Of a DNA stretch of 42,838 bases, positions 1 through 8,080 are shown piece after piece (the first letter of the stretch is position 1; every line of letters begins with the position of its first letter). The translations under genes and the position numbers were made by a program. Under the pieces are notes generated by a model that ran no database searches, was not told the origin of the DNA, and saw nothing but the letters and a program-made list of their open reading frames with translations. Source of the DNA: Acidimicrobiia bacterium (GTDB taxonomy: Bacteria; Actinomycetota; Acidimicrobiia; Acidimicrobiales; AC-14); assembly GCA_019244985.1 (NCBI GenBank), contig JAFASB010000142.1, forward strand, positions 1 to 42,838, written 5' to 3'.

Positions 1-801
1 CTGCTGACGCCTCGGCAAGAGCGACGCTCGCTACCCTTTAAGCTGATGGTCAAACGAATCCTGAGCGGCTTTCGTAAGGCGGCGCGCGTGACTTGCGATA
101 GCTTTGCAACGCGTGATGAGTTGCTCGCTTACGGATTAATCGAGCCGGAGCGTCTGGTGGTTGTTCATAACGGTGTGCACGAAGCTTTCTCGCCTGAGGC
201 TGACACGGAGTCTGACAGGGAAGCGGCGCGGTTGATTGGAAGCCTGGGCGGCGTTGAGAGTGTGGAAGTCTTGCACGTTGGCAGCACCGTCGGGCGCAAG
301 CGGATTGACGTGTTGCTCAATGTCTTCGCAACTTTGCGCGAACGGTTTCCAGGGATAAAACTCCTGCGCGTCGGCGGCGAGTTCACCGTTGAGCAGGCGG
401 CCCTGGCGGCGCGTCTCAATCTGGGCGGCTCAATCGTTTCGTTGCCGACACTTGAAAGAAAGGTGCTCGCGGCCGTCTATCGTCGCGCGGCTTTGGTCCT
501 TCAACCTTCGGAGCGCGAGGGGTTCGGGTTGCCGGTGGTCGAGGCCATGGCGTGCGGGACGCCTGTGGTCGCCTTCGCCAACACCGCGATCCCCGAGGTC
601 GTCGGCGACGGCGGCGAACTGGTGCCCGACGGTGACGTCGCGGCCATGGTCCGCACGGTCACCGCCGTGCTCGCCGACGACGAGATGCGACGCTCACTCG
701 TCGAGCGCGGTCTGGCCCGCGCCGGTCGTTTCAGCTGGCGGCGCAGCGCCGAGGCACACGCCGACGTGTACCGAATCGCTCAGAGCACGACCGTGCGGTA
801 G
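1..801 (+). CDS. Glycosyltransferase family 4 (GT-B), 5' end outside the window
   Basis: The reading frame is open from base 1, and the first internal ATG is at 46, so the N-terminal acceptor domain is missing. What remains is the C-terminal Rossmann domain of a GT4 enzyme: the VVHNGV stretch, HVGSTVGRKRIDVLL at the start of the nucleotide-sugar domain, and the EGFGLPVVE form of the E-x7-E donor-binding motif followed by AMACGTPVV. It probably transfers a sugar from a nucleotide donor to a lipid-linked glycan at the inner membrane face. The 3' end overlaps the convergent GT2 gene by 22 bases. Base composition changes inside the gene: sampled lines before about 480 are about 48-60% GC with many A/T-ending codons, while lines after 540 exceed 70%. 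That suggests recombination in the conserved motif or an assembly chimera. Confidence 0.85.
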   Translation: MLTPRQERRSLPFKLMVKRILSGFRKAARVTCDSFATRDELLAYGLIEPERLVVVHNGVHEAFSPEADTESDREAARLIGSLGGVESVEVLHVGSTVGRKRIDVLLNVFATLRERFPGIKLLRVGGEFTVEQAALAARLNLGGSIVSLPTLERKVLAAVYRRAALVLQPSEREGFGLPVVEAMACGTPVVAFANTAIPEVVGDGGELVPDGDVAAMVRTVTAVLADDEMRRSLVERGLARAGRFSWRRSAEAHADVYRIAQSTTVR

Positions 802-1763
802 CGCGCCGAGGCAGCCGCGAGCACGGCCATCTCGGCCAGGTCGGAGAGCAGCAGCATCGGAACGGTGACCGGGCGGTTCCGGGCCAGCCCGGTCGGATAC
901 GTGTGTGTGCGGTAGCGAAGGTACGGGGCACACATGACCACCCCGGCGAGTGCGCGCATGGGCCTCCGTCGTGCCGACGCAACCGTCGCCAGCCCGGCGG
1001 CGGCCCACAGCGCCGACGGATGGGACGGTCGCCAGAAGATCCCGTAGCGGCACAGCCGTCGCATCTCCGGATTGCGCTTGATCGCTCGCACCACGCCCTC
1101 GCGCCGGCGCAGGTCGAGCAGGTGCTCGACATAGGAGTGCCGGTGCACGTCGTGGTGCACCACGGCTTGTTTGTCGAACGAGACGCGTGCGCCCGCCGCC
1201 TTCGCCCGCCAGGCCAGATCGGTGTCCTCGCCGAACGGGTAGCGGAAGCGTTCGTCGAAGCCGCCGAGCTCTTCGAGCACGCGCCGGCGGTAGGCGATGT
1301 TGCACGTTTCGTAGAAGCCCCACTCCTCTTCGTTGAGGACGGTGTGGCTGAAGACGTTGCGGTGGGCGAGCTGGTCGGGGTCGGGGACGGTGCGCCCCTG
1401 CGCCACGTCGGCGTGTTCGAGGGCGCGGCCGAGCGCCGACAGCCAGCCCGGTTGCGGCGCGCAGTCGTCGTCGGTGAAGGCAATGATCGGAGCCGTCGCT
1501 CGTTGCCAACCGGCATTTCGGGCCGTGGCCGGGCCGCGGTTCTCGTCGAGACGGATTCCCACGACGGGCACCGTCGACGCGGCGCGCAGGCGCTCCACTT
1601 CGTCGATCGTGCCGTCGGTCGACGCATCGTCGACGATCACCACCTCGAACGGCGGCGCGTCCTCCTGCTGCTCGAGGGCGCGCACGAGGCGGCCGAGCAG
1701 CGCTCTCCGTTGATACGTCGGCACGACGACGGAAACAGCGGGGACTGTGGACATCGCCGCCAT
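780..1763 (-). CDS. Glycosyltransferase family 2 (GT-A)
   Basis: This 327-residue protein begins with the GT2 fold signature (SVVVPTYQRR, then VVIVDDASTDGT) and carries the DDDC metal/donor-binding segment in the form FTDDDCAPQPGW. A later GEDTDLAWR stretch matches the ED-containing acceptor region of the family. The C-terminal part has short hydrophobic segments that could dock on the membrane. The annotated ATG gives MAAMSTVPAVSVVVP; the second ATG four codons in is equally good and lies 7 bases after a CACAAT hexamer. It is convergent with the upstream GT4 gene and divergent from the GT4 gene at 1805. It resembles the GT2 protein at 10180-11169 in its domain plan (CN..YRRR, GEDT.LAWR), so the two may be paralogues. 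The substrate cannot be told. Confidence 0.88.
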   Translation of the reverse strand: MAAMSTVPAVSVVVPTYQRRALLGRLVRALEQQEDAPPFEVVIVDDASTDGTIDEVERLRAASTVPVVGIRLDENRGPATARNAGWQRATAPIIAFTDDDCAPQPGWLSALGRALEHADVAQGRTVPDPDQLAHRNVFSHTVLNEEEWGFYETCNIAYRRRVLEELGGFDERFRYPFGEDTDLAWRAKAAGARVSFDKQAVVHHDVHRHSYVEHLLDLRRREGVVRAIKRNPEMRRLCRYGIFWRPSHPSALWAAAGLATVASARRRPMRALAGVVMCAPYLRYRTHTYPTGLARNRPVTVPMLLLSDLAEMAVLAAASARYRTVVL

Positions 1764-1783
1764 TGTGACAAGGGTTCCGCCCT

Positions 1784-1789
1784 TAGATT
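1784..1789 (+). promoter_or_regulatory. Candidate -10 hexamer TAGATT for the GT4 gene at 1805
   Basis: TAGATT fits the TANNNT -10 pattern. It ends 6 bases before an in-frame ATC codon (1796) and 15 bases before the GTG start (1805). No clear -35 box was seen. Confidence 0.35.
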
Positions 1790-1804
1790 CGTGACATCAA
1801 GGCC

Positions 1805-3040
1805 GTGGTCGTCACCAACATGTACCCGCCTCACCATTACGGCGGGTACGAGCTCTCCTGTCAGGACGTCGTGGAGCGGTGGCGCCGCCGCGGCCACGAC
1901 GTCGCCGTGCTCACGACGGACATGCGGGTACCGGGAGTCACGGATCCGCCGAACGAGCGCGCGACGGGTGTCTGGCGCGACCTTCGCTTCTACTACGCCA
2001 ACGGCGACCTCCATGTCCCGCCGGTGTGGCAACGCCCCGGCCTCGAACGCCACAACCAGCGGACGTTGGCGGCGGCACTCGGCCGGTTCCAACCCGACGT
2101 CGTGTCCCTCTGGCACATGGGAGCCATGTCCTTCTCGCTCGTCACGTCCCTCGCCGAGCGACGCGTGTCGTTGGTGTGCGTCGTCTGCGACGACTGGCTC
2201 AGCTACGGCCCCGAGGTCGACGGGTGGATGCGGCTCTTCGACGGTCGGCGTGCCGCCTTCCGGCCTGCGGCGCGCCTCGCCGAACGTGTCACCGGTATCC
2301 CGACGCACCTCCCGGACCTTGCCGCCGCCGCGACCTTCTGCTTCGTGAGCGACAGCACGCGCCGGCGGGCCGAGGAGCACGCCCGCTGGCCGGTCGGCGG
2401 GGCACCGGTGATCCCCAGCGGCGTGGCTCCCGAAGACTTCCCGCGCCCCGACGAAGCGCCGGGGGCGCGACCGTGGCAGTGGCGCTTGTTGTTCGTCGGC
2501 CGCCTGGACCCGCGCAAGGGCATCGACACCGCTGTCGAGGCTCTGGCCAACCTCCCCGCCGAGACGACACTCGAGGTGGTGGGCAAGGGCGATGACGCGT
2601 ACCGGCTCCGCCTGGAAGGAATCGCCGCCGACGCCGGCGCCGCCGGGCGGGTGCGGTTCTCGTCAGCCCGGCGCTCCGAGCTGGGGGCGCGTTACCGCGC
2701 CGCCAACGTGCTCGTCTTCCCGGTGCGGTGGGACGAGCCGTTCGGGCTGGCGCCGCTCGAGGCCATGGCGTCGGGGACCCCGGTAATCGCGACGGGAACG
2801 GGGGGCTCCGGTGAGTTTCTGGCCGACGGCGTGAACTCGCTGCTGTTTGCGCCCGGGAGAGCCGACGAGCTGGCGACCGCCGTCCGGCGACTGGCGGATG
2901 ACGCTGAGCTGCGAGCGGCACTCGTCCGCGGCGGCTACGACACCGCGGCCCACCTCACCGTCGACCGCCAGGCCGCCGACCTGGAAGCGCTCCACCTCGC
3001 TGCCGTGGCGCGCACAACCGAACGTCAGTCGCCCGCGTAG
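1805..3040 (+). CDS. Glycosyltransferase family 4 (GT-B)
   Basis: This 411-residue protein has both GT4 domains. The N-terminal VVVTNMYPPHHYGGYE, with its glycine-rich loop, is typical of the acceptor domain. The donor domain starts at LLFVGRLDPRKGIDTAVEAL and holds an intact EX7E motif, EPFGLAPLE, followed by AMASGTPVIA. A sugar-nucleotide-dependent transferase acting on the lipid-linked glycan is the expected role. GTG at 1805 is the first ordinary start, but it leaves almost no residues before the first beta strand; the in-frame codons ATC AAG GCC lie just upstream, after the stop at 1784-1786, so a non-standard start is possible. It overlaps the convergent GT4 gene by 16 bases. Confidence 0.9.
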   Translation: MVVTNMYPPHHYGGYELSCQDVVERWRRRGHDVAVLTTDMRVPGVTDPPNERATGVWRDLRFYYANGDLHVPPVWQRPGLERHNQRTLAAALGRFQPDVVSLWHMGAMSFSLVTSLAERRVSLVCVVCDDWLSYGPEVDGWMRLFDGRRAAFRPAARLAERVTGIPTHLPDLAAAATFCFVSDSTRRRAEEHARWPVGGAPVIPSGVAPEDFPRPDEAPGARPWQWRLLFVGRLDPRKGIDTAVEALANLPAETTLEVVGKGDDAYRLRLEGIAADAGAAGRVRFSSARRSELGARYRAANVLVFPVRWDEPFGLAPLEAMASGTPVIATGTGGSGEFLADGVNSLLFAPGRADELATAVRRLADDAELRAALVRGGYDTAAHLTVDRQAADLEALHLAAVARTTERQSPA

Positions 3041-4095
3041 ATCCGTTCGAAGGCGGGCGCCAGGCCGGTGTCCCAGTCGTACGGCAGCGTCGAGGCCCGG
3101 CAGCGTTCGACGGTCGCCGGGTCGCGCGCCAGCTCGATGGCGTCGAGGCAGGCTTCGGCGACCGACGCCGCGCTGTCCGGTGCGCACACTGCACCCGTGC
3201 CCTCGCCGACGAGTTCGTGGGGCGCGGCGTGGGTGCTGGCGACGATCGGCGTGCCGCACGCCAGCGACTCGAGCAGCGCCATGCCGAAGCTGTCGTTGGT
3301 GGACGGCAGGGCGGTTGCCCAGGCCCGCCCGTACCGCTCCGCCTGCCCGTCCTCCTCGCCAAGCGATAGCACCTCGGTGCGGGCCCGAGCCTCGGCGCTC
3401 GCTTCGTCGAGCCACTGCTGGGCGTTGCCCTGCCCGCTGAGCCAGAGGCGGACGTCGGGCTCACGCTTGGCCACGAGCGGCAACGCTTCCAGCAGCAGGG
3501 AGACGCCCTTACGACGCTCGCCGATCGCGCCCGAGAAGAGCAGTGTCGGCGCCGGCTCGCGCTCGGCTGCCGGCTTGAACTCATCGTGGTTCACCCCCCC
3601 CGGCGTGAACACGCCGGTTCGGCCGTAGTCGCGCTCGAGCATGTCGAGGGCGTACTGCGACATGCACCCGTAGGCGTTGATATCGCGGACGATCCGGTCG
3701 TGGGCGCGTGCCCACGGCTGCGCCGAGATCCACTTGCGATCGGGGAGACCGAGGTTCGTGTACACCGTGCGGCGGCTGCGCCGGACGCGGGAAGCGAGGA
3801 TCGACGAGCGAGCGTCCCGTGGACCGAGGGAGTGCACGGCGTCGAACTGCCCTGCGACGAGGTGTGGAAACAGGCGGCGCGCGAAGTCGGTCTCGTGTCG
3901 GGCGTCGTCACGATGGCGGCGCCGGATGCGCACGACCTTGTAGAGGCGGTTCTCGGTGAGCGGCGTCCATGTCGAGGTCAGGACGGTCACGTCGTGGCCG
4001 CGCTGGGCGAAGGCGCGCGCCATCTCGGGGATCATCCGCTCCGCGCCGCGGCGCACTTCGGGCCAGGAATAGGCGTGGGTGAGCGCGATGCGCAC
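3025..4095 (-). CDS. Glycosyltransferase family 4 (GT-B)
   Basis: This 356-residue GT4 enzyme starts at GTG 4095 with RIALTHAYSWPEVRRGAER, a classic acceptor-domain start. The second domain begins at TLLFSGAIGERRKGVSLLLE, and the donor motif reads DSFGMALLE. The first residue of EX7E is thus Asp rather than Glu, while the second Glu is kept. SLACGTPIVAS follows. The gene is convergent with the preceding GT4 and divergent from the TylF-like methyltransferase, with only 37 bases between the two starts. Six bases before the GTG lies a CATGCT hexamer on the same strand. Donor and acceptor sugars are unknown. Confidence 0.88.
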   Translation of the reverse strand: MRIALTHAYSWPEVRRGAERMIPEMARAFAQRGHDVTVLTSTWTPLTENRLYKVVRIRRRHRDDARHETDFARRLFPHLVAGQFDAVHSLGPRDARSSILASRVRRSRRTVYTNLGLPDRKWISAQPWARAHDRIVRDINAYGCMSQYALDMLERDYGRTGVFTPGGVNHDEFKPAAEREPAPTLLFSGAIGERRKGVSLLLEALPLVAKREPDVRLWLSGQGNAQQWLDEASAEARARTEVLSLGEEDGQAERYGRAWATALPSTNDSFGMALLESLACGTPIVASTHAAPHELVGEGTGAVCAPDSAASVAEACLDAIELARDPATVERCRASTLPYDWDTGLAPAFERIYAGD

Positions 4096-4101
4096 GTCCC
4101 C

Positions 4102-4107
4102 AGCATG
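4102..4107 (-). promoter_or_regulatory. Candidate leaderless -10 (CATGCT) for the GT4 gene at 3025-4095
   Basis: Read on the minus strand, CATGCT is followed by exactly 6 bases and then the GTG at 4095. A at position 2 and T at position 6 are kept. The intervening GGGGA could also serve as a weak ribosome site, so this is one of the weaker members of the set. Confidence 0.3.
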
Positions 4108-4120
4108 ACGCGGGCCGCGC

Positions 4121-4126
4121 GATCAT
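4121..4126 (+). promoter_or_regulatory. Candidate leaderless -10 (GATCAT) for the TylF-like gene
   Basis: GATCAT is followed by six bases (gacccc) and the TTG start at 4133. It lies back to back with the minus-strand hexamer at 4102-4107, so each -35 region would fall inside or next to the opposite gene. Confidence 0.35.
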
Positions 4127-4132
4127 GACCCC

Positions 4133-4873
4133 TTGTTCAAGAAGAGCCGCAGGCTCGAGGAACCCCCTCCCGGGGCCGGTGTCGACGACCTGAGCGAGCC
4201 CGAGGCCCGCATCGTCGCCGCCGTGCAGCCGTACACGATGACCTCGCCGGCGCGGGTCACAGCCCTCGTTCGCGCCGTCGACTACGTCGAGCGGCGCGGC
4301 CTTCAGGGGGCATTCGTCGAGTGCGGCGTGTGGCGGGGTGGGTCGGTGCTCGCCATGCTCCTCAAGCTCCTCGAACTCGGGGTCACCTCGCGCCACGTCT
4401 ACGCCTTCGACAGCTTCGAGGGCATGCCCGAACCGACGCCTGCCGATGTCAGCCGCTATTCGGGCGCGGCTCTCGACGAGTGGAACGCGGCGCGTGACGC
4501 GCGCCGGCGGCCGTGGGGGGACGTGTTCGATCCGGCGTCGTTCAGCGCCGACGCGGTGCGTGACGTTCTCCGCGGGAGCGGCTATCCGGCAGAGGCGGTA
4601 CACGTCGAGGCTGGGCTGGTCGAGGACACGATCCCGGCCTCCGCGCCTGACGAACTGGCCATCCTCCGGCTCGACACGGACTGGTACGAGTCGACGCGCC
4701 ACGAGCTGGTGCACCTGTACCCCCGCCTCGTCACAGGAGGCGTGCTGATCATCGACGACTATGGCCACTGGGAGGGGTGCCAGCGGGCGGTCGACGAGTA
4801 CTTCTCGGGTGACGCGCCGCCGATCCTGCTCACCCCCGTCGACTACACCGGCCGGATCGGCGTAAAGGCCTGA
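4133..4873 (+). CDS. TylF/MycF-family O-methyltransferase-like protein
   Basis: The 246-residue product matches the macrocin O-methyltransferase (TylF/MycF) family. Visible marks are PYTMTSPARVTALV, the SAM-site-like FVECGVWRGGSV, FDSFEGMPEP, and the metal-binding LRLDTDWYEST with IIDDYGHWEG further on. Family members use S-adenosylmethionine and a divalent cation to methylate sugar hydroxyls, so a glycan-methylating role is likely. TTG at 4133 is the only usable start in frame. A clear paralogue sits at 21777-22532 with the same motif order. Stop and next start are separated by a single base (TGA-C-GTG), so it is translationally linked to the next methyltransferase. Confidence 0.85.
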   Translation: MFKKSRRLEEPPPGAGVDDLSEPEARIVAAVQPYTMTSPARVTALVRAVDYVERRGLQGAFVECGVWRGGSVLAMLLKLLELGVTSRHVYAFDSFEGMPEPTPADVSRYSGAALDEWNAARDARRRPWGDVFDPASFSADAVRDVLRGSGYPAEAVHVEAGLVEDTIPASAPDELAILRLDTDWYESTRHELVHLYPRLVTGGVLIIDDYGHWEGCQRAVDEYFSGDAPPILLTPVDYTGRIGVKA

Positions 4874-4874
4874 C

Positions 4875-5561
4875 GTGCGTTTCCTGACCGACCGAAGTGA
4901 CGCCCATGCCGGCCCACGCGCCGCGCAGTTTCGCTACGCCAATGATCAGCTGCGGGTGGCCGTTCGGGAACTGTTGGACGGTGCCGGCGTTCGCCCCGGT
5001 GCGCGCGTGCTCGACTACGGCTGCGCCGAATCGCCATACAGAAATGAGCTTCCCGTGGGTGTCGACTACGTGGGTGCCGACCTGCCAGGGAACCCGATGG
5101 CGACGGTCGAGCTCGACGCCGCGGGCCGCGTTCCGCAGGCCGATGCGTCGTTCGACGTGGTGCTGTCGACCCAGGTGCTCGAGCACGTCGAGGATCCCGC
5201 CGGGTACGTCCACGAATGCAGCCGTCTGTTGGTGGCTCGAGGATCGCTCGTGCTGTCGACCCACGGCGTCATGTACTACCACCGCGATCCCGAGGACTAC
5301 TGGCGCTGGACGGCGAAGGGGTTGGGCAAGGTCGTGTCCGATGCCGGGCTCGAGGTGGTCGCCATGAAGGGCGTGCTCGCACTGGGCGCGGCCGCCCTGC
5401 AGATCTTTCAGGACGGGACCATCTGGAAGCTGCCGCGCCCGCTGCGGCGGCCGTACGCGGCAGGCATGCAGCGGGTCATCGCCTTCACCGACCGGCGTTA
5501 CGAGGAGTCCTCGCGGCTCGAGAACTGCCTGACGATCGCACTGCGGGCCACCAAGCCGTAG
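4875..5561 (+). CDS. Class I SAM-dependent methyltransferase (Methyltransf_11 type)
   Basis: This 228-residue protein starts at GTG 4875. The SAM-binding motif I reads VLDYGCAESPYRNELP, motif II YVGADLPG, and motif IV FDVVLSTQVLEHVEDP, followed by the post-loop strand GSLVLSTHG. The C-terminal part has an extra hydrophobic stretch (LALGAAALQIF). This subtype is common in O-antigen and exopolysaccharide loci, where members methylate sugars or quinone-like acceptors. The acceptor is not predictable here. It follows the TylF-like gene with a one-base gap. Confidence 0.82.
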   Translation: MRFLTDRSDAHAGPRAAQFRYANDQLRVAVRELLDGAGVRPGARVLDYGCAESPYRNELPVGVDYVGADLPGNPMATVELDAAGRVPQADASFDVVLSTQVLEHVEDPAGYVHECSRLLVARGSLVLSTHGVMYYHRDPEDYWRWTAKGLGKVVSDAGLEVVAMKGVLALGAAALQIFQDGTIWKLPRPLRRPYAAGMQRVIAFTDRRYEESSRLENCLTIALRATKP

Positions 5562-5574
5562 CGGGAACGCCGCG

Positions 5575-5580
5575 TAGCCT
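5575..5580 (+). promoter_or_regulatory. Candidate leaderless -10 (TAGCCT) for the methyltransferase at 5587
   Basis: TAGCCT is followed by ccgccc and the ATG at 5587. No Shine-Dalgarno sequence is present in the six-base gap, so transcription from this hexamer would start at or next to the start codon. Confidence 0.45.
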
Positions 5581-5586
5581 CCGCCC

Positions 5587-6405
5587 ATGCCGGGACTCGA
5601 CGAGAACGCGGACGTCTGGGCGCGTCAGTGGGACTGGTCGGACGAGGGCGAGCAGTGGTCGGCGTGGTGGGGAGGCACCGATGCGATGTGGTTCGGCGCT
5701 GTGCTGCCGCGGATCCACGCCTTCGTGCCCGCCGCCCGCGTGCTCGAGATCGGACCCGGCTACGGGCGCTGGACCTCGCGTTTGCGGCCGCTCTCGGGGC
5801 ACCTCGTGCTCGTCGACATGACAGCACGCTGCATCGAGCACTGCAGAGAGCGATTCGGCGACAGCGCCGGGATCGAGTACCACGTCAACGACGGGCGTTC
5901 GTTGGCGATGGTCGACGACGAGTCGATCGACTTCGTGTTCAGCATGGATTCGCTCGTGCACGTGGAGTCCGACGTGCTCCACCGCTATCTCGACCAGTTG
6001 GCGAGGAAACTGACACCCGACGGCATCGCCTTTCTCCATCACTCGAACCTGGGCGCCTACCGCACCCTCACCGCCCTCGCCCGCCGTGTCCCGCCTCGGC
6101 TCCTGCGACCGCTCGTCCGGCGGGGTCTGGCTGTCGACCTCTTTGCCTGGCGCGCCGAGTCCGTCACCGCGCAGGGCGTCGCGAACCAGTGCGCGCGAGC
6201 GGGTCTGGCCTGCGTCAGCCAGGAGACCATCAGCTGGGAGTTCGGGCGCTTCCAGATCGACGCCCTGTCGGTCGTGACGCGACCTGGATCGCGGTGGCAC
6301 CGACCGACCCGGCTCGCCGCCAACCCCGGGTTCGGCGCCGAGGCTCGTCGCGTGGCGGCCCTGTATGCCGCGGCCGGCTCCACGAACCCGGGTCGGGCCG
6401 GATGA
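5587..6405 (+). CDS. Class I SAM-dependent methyltransferase
   Basis: This 272-residue protein has an aromatic N-terminus (DWSDEGEQWSAWWGG) followed by motif I VLEIGPGYGRWT, the acidic LVDMTARCIEHC of motif II and FVFSMDSLVHVE for motif IV. FLHHSNLG follows, as in sugar-associated methyltransferases. The last 60 residues are basic and extend past the catalytic fold. The stop overlaps the next start as ATGA. The gap to the previous gene (25 bases) contains a -10-like hexamer, so the gene may have its own promoter inside the run. Confidence 0.8.
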   Translation: MPGLDENADVWARQWDWSDEGEQWSAWWGGTDAMWFGAVLPRIHAFVPAARVLEIGPGYGRWTSRLRPLSGHLVLVDMTARCIEHCRERFGDSAGIEYHVNDGRSLAMVDDESIDFVFSMDSLVHVESDVLHRYLDQLARKLTPDGIAFLHHSNLGAYRTLTALARRVPPRLLRPLVRRGLAVDLFAWRAESVTAQGVANQCARAGLACVSQETISWEFGRFQIDALSVVTRPGSRWHRPTRLAANPGFGAEARRVAALYAAAGSTNPGRAG

Positions 6406-7097
6406 CTGGAGTGCGTGAGCGCGTGCGCCGCCGCTGGTACACGAGCACCCTGTGGCGCTGGTGGAACGAGCGGTGGGTCCGGCGGATGGCGCTCAAGGGC
6501 ATGATCTGGCGGACGGGCAACTTCGCAGGAACGACGTGGCTCGGACGGCCCGTATGGCAGAACCCGCTCGACGCGTGGGCGTTGCAGGAGGCGATCGTCC
6601 ACGACGGCGTCGATCTCGTCATCGAGTGCGGAACCAACCGCGGCGGCTCCGCGTACTACATGGCCTCGGTGTTCGACCTCATCGGTCGCGGCCGCGTCAT
6701 CACGATCGACGTGGAGTCACTCGCCGACTTCCAGCACGACCGCATCGAGTTCCTGAAAGGGTCGTCGGTGGACCCGGAGCTGATCGCCGCCGTGCGGGCG
6801 CGCGTCGACGAACTGGCGCCGTCGCGGACGATGGTCCTTCTCGACAGCGACCACGCAGGACCGCACGTCCTGCGGGAGCTCGAGCTCTACAGCGAGTTCG
6901 TTCCGATCGGGGGCTACGTCGTGGTGCAGGACGGCTGCATCGACGAGCTTGCGATTATGCGCGACGACCGCCCCGGTCCTCTGTGGGCGCTGCGACAGTT
7001 CATCGCGAACGACCCGAACTTCGAGATCGACGAAGCCCGGTCGGGCAGGTATCTCCTGAGCCACAGCCCGAGCGGCTGGCTCCGCCGTCGCTCGTAG
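6402..7097 (+). CDS. CmcI-family protein (cephalosporin hydroxylase/methyltransferase fold)
   Basis: The 231-residue product resembles the CmcI (PF04989) family: VIECGTNRGGSAYYMASVF, then GRVITIDVES, MVLLDSDHAGPHVLRELELY and YVVVQDGC near the C-terminus. Despite the historical name, members have a SAM-binding Rossmann fold, and many sit in polysaccharide loci as presumed methyltransferases. ATG 6402 overlaps the previous stop (ATGA), and the stop shares its last base with the next GTG (TAGTG), so translation is coupled on both sides. The exact acceptor is unknown; a methylation role is inferred from family and context. Confidence 0.8.
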   Translation: MTGVRERVRRRWYTSTLWRWWNERWVRRMALKGMIWRTGNFAGTTWLGRPVWQNPLDAWALQEAIVHDGVDLVIECGTNRGGSAYYMASVFDLIGRGRVITIDVESLADFQHDRIEFLKGSSVDPELIAAVRARVDELAPSRTMVLLDSDHAGPHVLRELELYSEFVPIGGYVVVQDGCIDELAIMRDDRPGPLWALRQFIANDPNFEIDEARSGRYLLSHSPSGWLRRRS

Positions 7098-8071
7098 TGA
7101 CGCCCGCCGGCGACCCGCACGTCGTTCTCGTCACCGACCGCGCCTTCCTGCCGTGGTGCGCGACGGCCATCCTCTCCTGTGTCGAGACGGCCACTACGCC
7201 CGTCACCGTCCACGTCGTGCACGCCGACGACGTGACTGCGGCCGACAGGGACCTGCTGAGGCAGGTCGTCGAGCCAGCCGGCGGCGCCGTGCGCTTCCAC
7301 GTGCTCGACGCCGGTGACCTTGAGCAGCTTCCGACGAAGGGGGCGGCTCTCGGCGGACGTATGAGTTGGGGCCGGATCGTTCTCGCCGACGTGCTCGCCG
7401 AGCTCGACCGCGTCGTCTACATCGATGCCGACACGCTCGTCTTCGACTCGGTGCACCGCGTGTGGGAGTTCCCGATGGAGGGCGCTCCGGTGGCAGCGGT
7501 CGTCAACGTCACCGAAGCGGCACGGCGCGACCACCTCCGCAGCCTCGGCTTCGACGATCCTCGTGAGTACTTCAACGCCGGAGTGCTGTTGCTGGACCTC
7601 GCCATGTGGCGAGCGGAGGGGGCGGGCGACGCGCTCGCCGATGTTGCCCGCGCGAATCCGTCGTTGTCGTGGTTCGACCAGGACGCACTCAACATCGTGT
7701 TCGCGCAGCGCTGGCGACCCCTGGACCCTCGGTGGAACGTGATGTTCAGCTTCTGGTTGTGGGCTGACGTCGCCGGCGAGCTCCTCGGCGCCGATGCCGT
7801 TGCGTCGGCGACAGGCGACCCGGGCATCGTGCACTTCGAGGGGCCGCCCGTGTGCAAGCCGTGGCACTACCTGTGTCCGCATCCGCTGCGAGACACGCAC
7901 CGCGCCGCGCTGGCGCGCACGCCTTGGGCGAGGACACCGCTCGACGATCGGACGTTCGGCACGCGCCTGATCGCCCGACTTCCGACTCCGTGGCGTTTGC
8001 CCGCGTATTCGCGGCTGCTGGCCTACCGCGAGCGGCTCGCGCAGAGATCGCGCCCGGCCTCATACCGGTAG
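7097..8071 (+). CDS. Glycosyltransferase family 8
   Basis: This 324-residue GT8 protein starts at GTG 7097, sharing its first base with the preceding stop. The N-terminal HVVLVTDRAFLPWCATAILS is the family's opening strand and helix, and the DXD donor/metal motif is YIDADTLVF. YFNAGVLLLDL and WFDQDALN are further conserved GT8 stretches, and GIVHFEGPPVCKPWHY is the C-terminal His-containing motif. Family members transfer glucose, galactose or related sugars with retention. It is the only GT8 in the locus and sits directly upstream of the ABC exporter. Confidence 0.88.
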   Translation: MTPAGDPHVVLVTDRAFLPWCATAILSCVETATTPVTVHVVHADDVTAADRDLLRQVVEPAGGAVRFHVLDAGDLEQLPTKGAALGGRMSWGRIVLADVLAELDRVVYIDADTLVFDSVHRVWEFPMEGAPVAAVVNVTEAARRDHLRSLGFDDPREYFNAGVLLLDLAMWRAEGAGDALADVARANPSLSWFDQDALNIVFAQRWRPLDPRWNVMFSFWLWADVAGELLGADAVASATGDPGIVHFEGPPVCKPWHYLCPHPLRDTHRAALARTPWARTPLDDRTFGTRLIARLPTPWRLPAYSRLLAYRERLAQRSRPASYR

Positions 8072-8074
8072 GGT
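8069..8074 (+). promoter_or_regulatory. Candidate leaderless -10 (TAGGGT) for the ABC exporter permease
   Basis: TAGGGT overlaps the stop codon of the GT8 gene (TAG 8069-8071) and is followed by cgcccc and GTG 8081, giving the same six-base spacing as other starts in the window. Confidence 0.4.
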
Positions 8075-8080
8075 CGCCCC

